Positions 48,541 through 59,783 of a stretch of DNA of 64,000 nucleotides are shown here, in pieces; position 1 is the first letter of the stretch; each line of letters begins with the position of its first letter. The stretch comes from Bidens hawaiensis (lineage: Eukaryota > Streptophyta > Magnoliopsida > Asterales > Asteraceae), in NCBI GenBank assembly GCA_021521415.1, contig JAIQDT010000234.1, positions 372,001 through 436,000 on the forward strand, given 5' to 3'. The position numbers were made by a program, and so were the translations under genes. The notes below the pieces were generated by a model that worked only from the letters and a program-made list of their open reading frames with translations, was not told the origin of the DNA and searched no databases.

Positions 48541-48912
48541 TAAAAGATAATCATTTTGGAACATTAAGCTTGTTTAAGGTGAAATAAGAGATCAAAATCC
48601 AGTTTATCAATCCATTTTTGAAAGATCTCAACCTGGGATCAGATTGTCCAATAACCGTCACGCCATCTCATTTTCAGCCTTATTATGATTTAAGTCAGGT
48701 TGACACTATGTGTAAACACTTAGCATGATTCTCATGACTTTGTGATATACTTAAGGTTCAATTAATTACTTGAGTGAGAATGGTTACATTTTGAACTTCC
48801 AGTTGTTCCTTATCTCGTCTCAAAACTTATTTAGCTTTCTCCAAATCACCCCAATTTGACTTCAACCCCCTGATGCCTTGGTCAAAGTATTTGTTTAGTT
48901 GAGCAGCTTATT

Positions 48913-48922
<10 letters not shown>

Positions 48923-48987
<65 letters not shown>
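48923..48987. repeat. (TA)n microsatellite
   Basis: About 32 TA units. Confidence 0.95.
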
Positions 48988-48991
<4 letters not shown>

Positions 48992-49207
48992 CTATAAGGT
49001 TGAACGTTGGACTTACATGCCATCCGGACTTACATGCCTTACATTCAGGGTGTTTAGGACTTACTTGAATGTCCCACCCTTGTAGTTCTCGTAGTGCCCC
49101 TTAAGTCATGATATATTATTATTTGATGTCTAATAATATTTTGATATACTATCATTTTCTTTTTCACATCTTTCTTTTTCTTTCTTTTTCCTTTTGATAT
49201 GCTTTTT
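48988..49207. other. Unassigned spacer
   Basis: 220 bp with a short imperfect repeat (GGACTTACATGCC twice near 49010-49036) and a T/C-rich run. No gene or element edge is recognised. Confidence 0.4.
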
Positions 49208-50760
49208 TTGGGAAAAATAGCTAAAATACTTCAAAAATTATGAAATTTTTCTGAGAACTCAGATTTGATGTATTTTGATCACATATGAAATTTTGGGATC
49301 ATTTCGAGAAGTTTAAAGGTGTTTTGCTTATATGCGTTCGTGTGAATTTTTATAGCTGAATTTGGGACGAAAAGAATATTGCACGAGCTTTTTACATTCT
49401 GGAATTGATACAGGTTGATTTGGAACATGATTTGAGCATTCAAGAATTTTTGGGGAATTTTTGGAAATTGTTTAGGGTAAACGGACGATTTTCAGGCGAA
49501 CTTTTCTATGAAAAACCTGGACAATCCGGATGGATTGTGCGTGTTTCTTCATAAATCAAACTGAATAAACGGAAACGGGCCCCGTGGCTAATCCGGGACC
49601 CCAGTATGTGATCCTTCTTTATAACTTAATCATGTTATTAACCAATACATTTAGCCAAGCTTATTTTCCCATAACTGTTTCCTAAACGTGTAAACGAACA
49701 ACTTGGCCCAGCTGGGAAAACGGGAATCTGAGCCAAGTTCAGTTTTAAATATTAGACATTGAACAACATCATAACCTAAGCCTATTGCCACTTTCTGGGC
49801 GTTCTAGCTACGCCCAGATTAGTTATACAGCCCATTTTAGTATTGAGATTATAATAATATTAAAATATTAATATTATTATAATATTGATTATAGGAACTA
49901 CTGATAGCAGACCGAACAAATCATGAGCTGATACAGTACTGATTATCGACTAAACCGTGAGTTTCATGACCCCACTCTTTAAACAGTTTTACGAACTTTT
50001 GGGTGAAAAGCATGTTTGATTACATATACATACCTGAAATATGTATTGATGTGAATTATCTAAGTGCTAACACACGAAAATCCCCACGATCATAGTGATT
50101 AACTTCGAGCCGGTGGCTTGTGAATAGTACTATTGGTTTGACAAAGCCAAACGGAATCGGCCTGTTTGCCGTGTCACATAGCGCCGTTTGCACATGACCA
50201 TAATTATACAACACGCTATGTAGTGTTAGACATAGCTACTTGGGGCATGTTGTGGGCGGAAATGGGCCACAATGGTTGATTGAGCGTGGGAAATGGATGC
50301 ACGAAGCACATGCAGTCAAGGCTTCACTGTAGCTTAGCATAATTACATCATTTACATACATACATACATACATACATACTTATTTCATGATTACAAGTGT
50401 TGACTTGTGAATACTCATTACTGTTTTCTTGAAACTCGTGAAACTCACCAACTCTAGTAGTTGACCCGTTTTAAACTGCTTTCAGGTGTACCTAAATTGG
50501 AATGATTTGGTGATCTGTTACTTGCCTGAGGTGTGTGGTTGATGCTATGTGAATAGAAGCAAGGCGTTAGTAGTAAGAATGTATAGTTAACGAATTAGTT
50601 TTGTTTGTATCACCTAGACTGTATAACAATGACAGAACAAAGAAATGTAATATATTGTACATTAGTTTGTAATGTTTCTTTATAAACAATGTGTTGATAC
50701 CAGAGGTGTCTGTTACATTCCCGTTTTACGCTTTCGCATTGTGCTAGTCGGGGTGTGACA
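49208..50760 (+). repeat. Element E 5' LTR, truncated
   Basis: It matches 60893-62661, with about 280 bp deleted near 49499. It ends GGGGTGTGACA. It contains the A/T palindrome (49848-49883) and the AATAGTACTATT block near 50124. Confidence 0.9.
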
Positions 50761-51410
50761 GTAGCATTCAAGCGGCACCATATGAAGCGCTGTACGGGCG
50801 GAAATGTAGATCACCCTTGTGTTGGACTGAGGTTGGAGATACCCAAATTACACGATCTGACTTGATTCAAGAAACCACCGACAAAATCCGTAAAATTACA
50901 AGTAAATTGAAAATCGCCCGAGATCGATAGAAAAGCTATGCTGATGTTCGTAGAAAGCCGTTATCCTTTTAAATAGGCGACAAAGTTTTTCTGAAAGTAT
51001 CCCCGTGGAAAGGCGTCATTCGATTCGGTAAAATCGGTAAACTGGCTCCGCGATACATTGGACCGTACGAAGTAATTTCTAAGATCGGTCCTGTAGCTTA
51101 CCGACTGAAATTACTTTTGGAGTTGAGTTCTATTCATGATGTCTTTCACGTTTCAAACCTGAAAAAGTGCCTTACCAACGAAAACGAAATCGTGCCATTA
51201 AAAGACTTAAACATAAACGAAAAACTGAATTTCGTTGAAGAACCGGTGGAAATATTAGAGGGAAAAATAAAACAATTAAGACATAACAAAATCTCTCTAG
51301 TCAAAGTTCGATGGAACTCAGAACGGGGACCCGATTTCACGTGGGAGCGGAAATCCGAATTCAAAAAGAAATATCCGCACTTGTTTCCAAACAAAAACAA
51401 AGTTGAATAA
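50761..51410 (+). pseudogene. Element E integrase C-terminus and chromodomain
   Basis: It reads [20 protein letters not shown] directly from the LTR edge, then the SPWKGVIRFGKIGKLAPRYIG block, HDVFHVSNLKKCL and a chromodomain-type tail (EPVEILEGKIKQL…VKVRWNSERGPDFTWE), ending with TAA at 51408-51410. Two in-frame stops lie near 50930 and 50970; after them the last ~140 codons are open. In intact elements the chromodomain is thought to steer integration to particular chromatin. Very close to the matching part of element C. Confidence 0.9.
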
Positions 51411-51439
51411 TCTAATTTCGGGGACAAAAGTTTCTAACA

Positions 51440-51448
51440 AGGGGAGAA
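51440..51448 (+). other. Polypurine tract, element E
   Basis: AGGGGAGAA immediately before the LTR start TGTGACATT at 51449. Confidence 0.85.
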
Positions 51449-51554
51449 TGTGACATTTGAGCCAAAACAAGGTACACCTCAGTATGTATTTACCGATTAA
51501 GTAAATAAACGCCTTTTGCGTAACAAACGAACGATTAATCGAACGGGTCGGGTT
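51449..51554 (+). repeat. Element E 3' LTR, first part
   Basis: First 106 bp of the LTR (TGTGACATTTGAGCC…GGGTT). It is interrupted by copia D; the duplication GGGTT is at 51550-51554 and 59779-59783. Confidence 0.92.
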
Positions 51555-52520
51555 TGTTGGGTTTTAACAAGATTATCAAAGTGATAAAACCTTATTTTAC
51601 CAAAAACGCTGCGGATAAATGTTTTAAATCTTGTTAGTTTATAGTGTATAAAACCAATTTTAAACATGCAAAACCCAAACCCGGATCCATATACGAAATA
51701 CATACTATCAAACACATGCATGCACTATAAGTTCATGTATGTTAAACTACCTTTCAAGTAAACCAAAAACCGGGTGAAGAAAGAGTGATTGAAAGGCAAG
51801 AACTTGAATATGGAAGCTCCTCAAGCTAGCATACCCCATGCCTCTGACAATACACCTTTGTTTAGCTAGGATTCACTTGAAAAACCAACTCCTCCTTGGT
51901 GTTCTTCCTTGTGGCCGAAAATGGGAGAGAAAAGGAAGAGAGGAATGTTTTGTTACTTGCAAAAAATTGTAAGAATGAATGAAAGAGAGTTAGGGAGTTA
52001 ATGGAAGCACCACCCATGGCACCCACTCACATCCAATACATGTCTCCACTAAAGAAAAGATAATAATATAAAATAAAAGGTGTAAGAGAGTAAGGGGGGG
52101 GGGGGGGCGGCCACCCTCTCACCCATTTCAAATTTTATATATATTTTTGTCTTTAAATAAGTTTTATATCATAAAACTCACATTATGTTATTTCCCAAAA
52201 TAAATATAACACAATATAGGTAACATGCTTGGTAACCATTATTCACATATTGTTATTTAACCATCTTAAATAACACTATGGAATGCTCTCTCTCAAAGTA
52301 TAAATCATCCATATGATTTATTTATTTCACAAGTACAATGTATTTAGAAACCCCTTTTCCAAATAACTCAAGTGTTAATATTTGTTTGTTATGATCATAT
52401 CATATATAAACAAATATTATTGGTGTTTGTCTAGCTTGTTATTAGATATGACCCGACTTGGATCATAACGTACTAGCCACATCAATAATGATATGTGTCT
52501 TGGGCAGACCGAGTCCAACA
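51555..52520 (-). repeat. Element D 3' LTR
   Basis: 966 bp, TGTTGG…CCAACA, with a long G run near 52095. Confidence 0.97.
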
Positions 52521-53435
52521 ATCACCCACTTGCACAAGATACATAGAAGATTAATGCAAGTAGCAAATACCGCCTAACTACGGTTTACTACCCCTAATAC
52601 GCATGACGAAGTGCCATTCAATAACATCTTCCCTTCAAGTCCCTTACTTGAAATGATTTAGGTGAATCTATCATTTATCCTTTTGCCATGGATGTCATGT
52701 TAAATCCAGAGATACAGAGTGATCATTCTCTGTTGATTTAACTTAGCAGGCCTTAGACATCTTACTCTCAACGAATAAGAGGGACAAATCCCCTCTTGAC
52801 TACATACGTCTCTCACAATCACCTTGTACTATACCTGATCTTAGACTTATGTACTGTCATGTTTCAGAGCAGCAAAGAACTAAGTCAAAGTATAATACTT
52901 GGTGAATATCAAGATCCAATATGTATCTAAGGTCGGAGGATACTATGATATTCGCCTTTTACTCAAATTTACTTATGATCAATCAGAAAGATTCCATGTA
53001 GTAACATTTGAGAGCGGGTCAGTCCAATATTTATATCCCATAAATATCTATAAACCTTGGCAGCAAACTTTTGCTCTATATTCATACCTTATGAATATCT
53101 ACCAATCCAAGTTCATAATAGTCTTACCTTTATACTTGTTCCCACAATTATGAGCGACTACGGACATTTAGAATAAATAACTTATTCATGGATTTAAATA
53201 TACTAAAATGGAACGTAACTCAAAATGTCATAATGATAAACCATAATCATATGAATGAGTGAAAATAACAATTGTTCCGATATCCAAATACAAAATTAGA
53301 TCGTATCCAATCACTAGAATATCGAAGTCCTAGGGCACAAGTGTGACCTTCATGCTTTGGCCTTTCAAGGAGCTTCGTGAGTGCATCTGCAATGTTTTGA
53401 TCGGTGTGAACTTTGCGAATACATATCTTTCCTTT
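52521..53435 (-). other. Element D 3' untranslated region
   Basis: 900 bp between the pol stop and the 3' LTR. The LTR is preceded by AAGTGGGTGAT, a weak polypurine tract. The small frame at 52899-53153 on the other strand looks random. Confidence 0.7.
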
Positions 53436-55373
53436 CTAAACTTCATCCCTTATGTAGTTGAACCTCCGCTCAATGTGCCTTGTCTTTTGATGAACACGAG
53501 GTTCCTTGATTTGAGCAATCGCACCCTCGTTGTCACAAAAGATTTCTAGAGGGTCCTGAATGGTACGGACCACCCCTAGGTCGGCAATAAATTTCCTAAT
53601 CCACGCAGCTTCTTGAGCTGCCAATGAGGTGGCGATGTATTCCGGTTCTTTGGTGGACAAAGCTACCACATATTGTTTCGAGCTCTTCCAAGAGACTGCT
53701 CCACCATTCATAACGAAAACATATCCTGATTGTGATCGAGAATCATCTCGATCGGTTTGGAAACTCGCATCCGTGTAACCCTTTACGACGAGTTCCTCCT
53801 CACCCGAACCGTATATTAGAAACATATCCTTAGTCCTTCTAAGGTATTTCAATATACTCTTGACCGCCATCCAATGGCTACTTCCCGGATTATGTTGGAA
53901 TCTACTTGTCATGCTTAAAGCGCATGACACATCCGGTCTAGTGCATACCATTGCATACATGATGGATCCAATAGCCGATGCGTATGGGATCCCATTCATT
54001 TTCTCTTGCTCTTCCTTTGAGCTTGGACATTGAGACGCACTCAATATCATTCCTCTTTGAATAGGTACCAAACCTCTCTTAGAGTTCTCCATCTTGAACC
54101 TTTTCAGGATTTTGTCAATGTATGCACTTTGGTTTAAACCTATCAACCACCTTGATCTATCTCTATAGATCTTTATTCCCAAAATATAGGCGGCTTCACC
54201 AAGATATTTGATGGAAAAACAACTTCCAAGCCATGCTTTTACACCTTCCATGGTTGGAATGTCATTCCCAAATAGTAGTATGTCATCAACATACAATACT
54301 AAGAAGATGCTCCCACTAGCTTTCTTATACACACAAGCTTCATCACCATTTTTGATGAATCCAAATTTCTTAACTTCTTCATCAAAACGGTGATTCCAAC
54401 TTCTAGATGCTTGTTTCAATCCATAGATTGATTTCTTTAACTTGCATACTTTGTTAGGATGTTGTGGATCGACAAAACCTTCGGGTTGAACCATATAGAC
54501 ATCTTCCTCAAGATGCCCATTTAGAAAAATGGTTTTGACATCCATTTGCCATATCTCATAGTCATAATGTGCGGCTGTAGCAAACAATATTCTAATAGAC
54601 TTTAGCATTGCTACGGGAGAAAAAGTTTCATCATAGTCAACCCCTTGAGTTTGAGTGAAACCTTTTGCTACTAGTCTTGCTTTATAAGTATCCAAGTTTC
54701 CATGCATATCGGTTTTCTTCTTGAAAACCCACTTACTTCCAACCGGTTTAGAATTAAGAGGTGGTACAACCAAATCCCATACTTGGTTGTCATGCATGGA
54801 TTGCATCTCTACGTTCATGGCTTCAACCCATTTGTCACAATCGGATTGTGACATTGCATCACGGTATGTGGTGGGTTCATCCGAATCTACCACATAGCAT
54901 CCATCCATGAAAAATCCATATCTTTCGGGTGGATGTCTAATTCTACCAGATTTGCGAACATTTAGTGTGTTTTGATCAACCATTTCATCATTCTCAACAA
55001 CCTCTTGTTGATTGCTATTGTCAACCAAACGTGTATCGGCTTGTGGTTCTCGATCCTCCTCGAGTTCCACTGTTCTACTAGTACCTTCCATAAGGAACTT
55101 AGTTTCCAAGAACTCGGCCTTTCGAGCAACGAACACTTTTTGCTCCGTTGGGTTATAGAAATAATATCCCATGGAGTCCTTGGGATATTCTATAAAGATA
55201 CACTTAGTAGACCGACTTTCAAGTTTGTTTTGGGTGTTGTTCTTGACATAAGCCTCACAACCCCATACCTTTAAATATGTTAATGATGGAGCCCTTCCAT
55301 TCCATATTTCAAAAGGTGTCTTGTCCACTTTCTTGGTTGGGGCCACATTTAGAATACGGGCCGCGGAGAGCAA
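53436..55373 (-). pseudogene. Element D pol: integrase end, reverse transcriptase, RNase H
   Basis: A 645-codon open frame. It begins with the integrase C-terminal part (TPFEIWNGRAPSLTYLKVWG), continues with RT ([17 protein letters not shown], then YVDDILLFG near 54285) and ends with RNase H (GYTDASFQTD, SWKSSKQ, EPEYIAT, FCDNEGAIA, HIERRFNYIRDEV). Length and order fit Ty1/copia pol. In the unbroken gene it would be fused to the frame upstream. The enzymes copy element RNA into DNA and remove the RNA template. This is the best-preserved coding segment of the window apart from element C's pol. Confidence 0.96.
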
Positions 55374-55937
55374 AGCGAAACCCTAAAATGATAGAGGGAA
55401 TGTGCTTCTAGCCATCATAGATTGAACCATATCTAATAGAGTTCGATTTCTCCTCTCGGACACACCATTATGTTGTGGTGTTCCCTGTGGAGTAAGTTGT
55501 GAGATGATCCCACAACTTCTAAGATGATCTTGGAAAGCATCAATTAGGTATTCACCTGCTCTATCCAAACGAAGTACTTTGAAGGTTTTATTGAGTTGAT
55601 TTTGTACTACATTTTGGAAGATTTTGAACACTTCAAAAGCTTCATCTTCGTGTCTTAACAAGTACACATACCCATAATGACTATAGTCGTCAATAAAGGT
55701 AATGAAGTATCTTTCACCATTCCTTGTCATTGCCTTAAAAGGACCACATGCATCCGAATGTATGATACCTAATAAGTCTTTTGCCCTTTGGTTTGTTCCA
55801 CTAAGGGGGTCCTCGGTCATCTTTCCTAATATACAAGACTCGCATTTAATTAATGAATCATCGCTTGATTCCAAAAGACCATTCTTTTGAAGTGTATGTA
55901 TGCGATCTTTGTTTATGTGACAAGACGACAATGCCAA
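55374..55937 (-). pseudogene. Element D integrase core
   Basis: Contains HSDACGP, FIDDYSHYGYVY and GTPQHNGVSERRNR, giving the D, D and E of the integrase active site. A frameshift near 55920 separates it from the upstream frame (…LWHCRL), and a TAG at 55385-55383 (a Trp position judging by the family) separates it from the RT frame. The usual SDRGGEY is LDRAGEY here. Mobilisation would need outside help. Confidence 0.92.
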
Positions 55938-56515
55938 AGATAAGTCTTACTCAAATCCATTTTGAGTCTTTTGGTGCTTGATTGGTACAACATGTTATCA
56001 TAAGATGTGTTATCATGAACTAATTCATAAATGCCATTAGATGGCATTGCTTTAAAATAAAATACATCATTTATCAAAACATAAATACAATCATCCATAA
56101 ACTTAAAACCATAACCATATTGTCTTAACAAGGAAACGGAGATAATATTCCTAGTCAAACTAGGAGCATACAAAACATTATTTAAAATAACTTCCAAACC
56201 ATTTGGAAGCTTCAAAATGTAGTCCCCTCGGGCTTCGACAACAACCTTTGCTCCGTTGCCCATGAAGATACTAATATCTCCCTTCTTGAATCCTTCATTT
56301 CCTTTGAACCCCTGCAAAAAATTGCAAATATGAGTTCCACATCCGGTATCCAATACCCATGTGTTAGAGGAAATAATATTAAGATCAACATGAATCATGA
56401 AAGTTGTACCCGAGGTTTTCCCCGCATCCCTCTTAGCTTTCAACTCTTTTAGATAGGTTGGACAATTCCTCATCCAATGCCCTATCTCCCCACATCCAAA
56501 ACACGGATCCTCCGC
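55913..56515 (-). pseudogene. Element D zinc knuckle, protease and integrase zinc region
   Basis: CFGCGEIGHWMRNC knuckle right after the gag stop, then WVLDTGCGTHIC, the aspartic protease site (DTG intact), then the integrase N-terminus with the LWHCRL zinc-binding start. It ends in a frameshift at 55913. Confidence 0.92.
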
Positions 56516-57312
56516 TCAAACCTTTGGCTTCTTTTCTTTTGGTTTGGGTGGTCCCGCTTTCGCCCTTCCCTTGAACTTAGCCATGACTTGTCCCTTACCT
56601 TTGGCAACCTTTGCCTTAGGTTCCGGGTGATGCCTCTTCCTATTGCTTCCCTCATTGATCGTGAGAACGGGTAAAACCTTTTTACCCATTCCCGTCTCGG
56701 CCGTCTTGAGCATTGCATGAAGCTCACCAATGCTCTTGTCCCACCCATTCATGTTATAATTCATAACAAAAGTCTCAAATTTCTTATTTCGCCCATTTAG
56801 GATCAAATCCGTGGCTAACTCATTTGTGACTCGGCAATTAAGGCGCTCGAGACGATCAATGTGGCTTTTCATCTTAAGCACATAGGAGGAAACGGATTGG
56901 GTTTCTTCCATACGACATGCATGAAGCGCTCGAACTGTTTCGAAGCGTTCCACCCTAGCTTGTGTAAGGAACATTTCCTTAAGTTGGGTGATCATGTAGT
57001 ATGCCCAATGAAGTTCAAAATCATTTTGAATTTCGGGAATCATAGTTCCAAACATGAGGCAAGAAACTTGCACGGAATCCTCATTGTGCTTTACCCAATT
57101 GTTATAGTTATCGGCATCGTCAATGCTAGGTTCTTCGGGAATAGGCTCGTCTATCACATAATAATTCTTTCTTGCTTGAGAACGATTCTCAAGTTTCGAT
57201 ACCAATCCATAAAGTTGGTATAGTTTAGACGATCCTTATCGAGAATAGATCTTAGTGATAGGTTGTTAACGGGTGAAATAATAACGTTAGGTGGATTGTT
57301 GATTGCGGCCAT
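56516..57312 (-). pseudogene. Element D gag
   Basis: The start is ATG at 57312 (MAAINNPPNVIISPVNNLSL), judged from the plant copia gag pattern with NFMDWYRNLRIVL following. A frameshift near 57180 leads to the long frame …KNYYVIDEPIPEEPS, which has the LKEMFLTQARVERFETVRAL and ELATDLILN blocks and a Lys/Pro-rich end. It stops at TGA 56518-56516, and the knuckle continues in the same frame afterwards. Gag forms the particle. The stop just before the knuckle would uncouple gag from pol; decay is the simplest reading. Confidence 0.92.
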
Positions 57313-58793
57313 CTACAAATATAACAAAGCTCAATTTTAGTATTTTCGATATCAATAATTAATTTTAATCGTTAATACCATTTATGTCTCCTAGACAATT
57401 AATGATTAAAATCTAGAACCCAACGTTACATTCAAATAGTAGTTAGGTGACCTTTATCCTATTATTTAAATTAACAAGGTAGTCAACGTTTGACAATTGC
57501 AACCCTTTGCAACTTCTAGTTTTATGGGATCGGTTAAACATCTTATGAAGTTGGCATGTTTAATCCCATCAACACCATTTTATACCATGCTTCGGTGACC
57601 CTATTCACATGGTTTCCAATTTAAGTCGTCCTACTTATACACACGTGTGAGTTTACATATACAAGTGGTTAGGTGATCTTTATCCCACTTATATGGTAAA
57701 CCCACCTCAAACTCCCAAGTTTCCTCCAACATGGTAAGGTGACCTTTATCCCATATCGAGTTCCCAAGTGATTCGAGTGTTGTATAAAAGGATGGTGTTC
57801 GACTTATTTTATAAAAGGGATTTTAGTTTTCTAAATTCTTGATTGGAAAAGCTTTTATGTACCTTTCATTTGCATGCATTCAAATGTATGGTATTATGTT
57901 GAAAAACCCATTTTCAAAATTCCTATTAATAAAACCCATTTTATTATGAAATCATTATACTTTAATAAAACCAATTTTTATTACCTAATGATTTGTAAGG
58001 AACCAATTTTATGCTAGTTGTTGATTTTAAGTAGTTAGCAAACCATATTGCAATAACAAAAACAAAAGAAAATCTACCATGCAAGCATAAAACATACAAC
58101 CACAAGTTCAAAACCATAGCCTCCTAATGTTGACTACACTTGTTGACCGACGACAAGTGTGTCAAAAAGGTTTTTCTTAAGGGACCCGAAAGGACATAAT
58201 CTTGTGTCGGTGAACTCCTACTTGATCCCGCATCCAAATGCTCCAAGTGTTCACCCCTGTGTTGTGGTCTCCACTTTATTTGGGCTTCTATCCTTGCATC
58301 TTCTTTTACAAAATATGTCCTAATACATTTTTCTAGTAAAAAAAATGCATCTAGTCTACTTATTATTACAAACCAAATGAATGAATAAATAGATTACAAA
58401 CCCAAATAAATATTACAACCATATCGAATGAACAAACAACCACTTGAATAAACAAACACATCAACACAATCATTCAACCAAACACAAGGCCATGGCTAGG
58501 TTATGAACATCCAATACACATCCAAATGTGCAATAATACAAGACCAATATGGTTCCTCTTTTTCCCTCAAACTTCCGGCCCAGAAAACAACCAAACCGAA
58601 AGTTTCGGGTTTTTGTCTAAACAACACAATCAATCATCCAAATGACTTAGTTTTTCAAGATTACCACATGCATGTAAAGCATAACCTTGATAAACCATGG
58701 GGTAACCAAAACCCCTTAAATTTTCGCCAAATGGTAAAACCCCACCATAAACCCGAAATTTTCGGGTTTAATGAAGCATGCATCCGTATAAGC
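57313..58793 (-). other. Element D untranslated leader
   Basis: 1.5 kb leader between the primer binding site and gag. It contains four imperfect copies of a GGTGACCTTTATCCCA-like phrase (57450-57750). The ORF at 58503-58802 on the other strand has no support. Confidence 0.6.
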
Positions 58794-58807
58794 GGCTCTT
58801 GATGCCA
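58794..58807 (-). other. Primer binding site, element D (degenerate)
   Basis: The minus strand reads TGGCATCAAGAGCC, the Met-tRNA type site with changes, directly inside the 5' LTR. Confidence 0.65.
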
Positions 58808-58808
58808 T

Positions 58809-59778
58809 TGTTGGGTTTTAACAAGATTATCAAAGTGATAAAACCTTACTTTTACCAAAAACGCAACGGATAAATGTTTTAAATCTTGTTATTTTATAGT
58901 GTATAAAACCAATTTTATACATGCAAAACCCAAACCCGGATCCATATACGAAATACATACTATCAAACACATGCATGCACTATAAGTTCATGCATGTTAA
59001 ACTACCTTTCAAGTAAACCAAAAACCGGGTGAAGAAAGAGTGATTGAAAGGCAAGAACTTGAATATGGAAGATTCTCAAGCTAGCATACCCCAAGCCTCC
59101 GACAATACACCTTTGTTTAGCTAGGATTCACTTGAAAAACCAACTCCTCCTTGATGTTCTTCCTTGTGGCCGAAAATGGGAGAGAAAAGGAAGAGAGGAA
59201 TGTTTTGTTACATGCAAAAAATTGTAAGAATGAATGAAAGAGAGTTAGGGAGTTAATGGAAGCACCACCTATGGCACCCACTCACATCCAATGCATATCT
59301 CCACTAAAGAAAACATAATAATATAAAATAAAAGGTGTAAGAGAGTAAAAGGGGGGGGGGGGTGGCCACCCTCTCACCCATTTCAAATTATATATATATA
59401 TATTTTTGTCTTTAAATAAGTTTTATATCATAAAACTCACATTGTGTTATTTACCAAAATAAATATAACACAATATAGGTAACATGCTTGGTAACCATTA
59501 TTCACATATTGTTATTTAACCATCTTAAATAACACTATGGAATGCTCTCTCTCAAAGTATAAATCATCCATATGATTTATTTATTTCACAAGTACAATGT
59601 AATTAGAAACCCCTTTCCAAATAACTCAAGTGTTAATATTTGTTTGTTTTGATCATATCATATATAAACAAATATTATTGGTGTTTGTCTAGCTTGTTAT
59701 TGGGTATGACCCGACTTGGATCATAACGTACTAGCCACATCAATAATGATATGTGTCTTGGGCAGACCGAGTCCAACA
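58809..59778 (-). repeat. Element D 5' LTR
   Basis: 970 bp, nearly identical to 51555-52520; followed by GGGTT. Confidence 0.97.
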
Positions 59779-59783
59779 GGGTT

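Larger units (their letters stand above)
47075..48864 (-). other. Promoter/leader-like region, possibly an LTR
   Basis: On the minus strand, in order: GGCATCAGGGGG at about 48866-48877, like a polypurine tract, next to a possible TG start at 48864; a long U3-like stretch; the TGCTCGAAA array; a TATA box at 47507-47500; a T/C-rich leader; an intron-like segment 47351-47261 (GTAAGATATC…TTTGTGCAG); and ATGGCGATGAAATTCG at 47148. It may be a copia-type LTR (the tract resembles those of SIRE-like elements) or the promoter and first exon of a host gene cut by LTR G. I could not decide. Confidence 0.4.
51555..59778 (-). mobile_element. Element D: nearly complete Ty1/copia retrotransposon
   Basis: 8.2 kb with perfect duplication GGGTT on both sides. 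LTRs 58809-59778 (5') and 51555-52520 (3') look very similar along their length, so it inserted recently. Gag and pol are close to open: two stops and about two frameshifts. The copy at 1551-4571 is an older relative. I did not assign a copia lineage. Confidence 0.97.

Noticed and set aside
49208..50760. Same LTR as the truncated one at 34898-36561, split by a large insertion
   Set aside because: The two pieces overlap in LTR coordinates by several hundred bp and belong to different subfamilies.
52899..53153. 84-codon ORF on the plus strand
   Set aside because: Antisense to the copia 3' untranslated region; composition looks random.
58503..58802. 99-codon ORF on the plus strand
   Set aside because: It lies antisense in the leader of copia D, with no recognisable domain.
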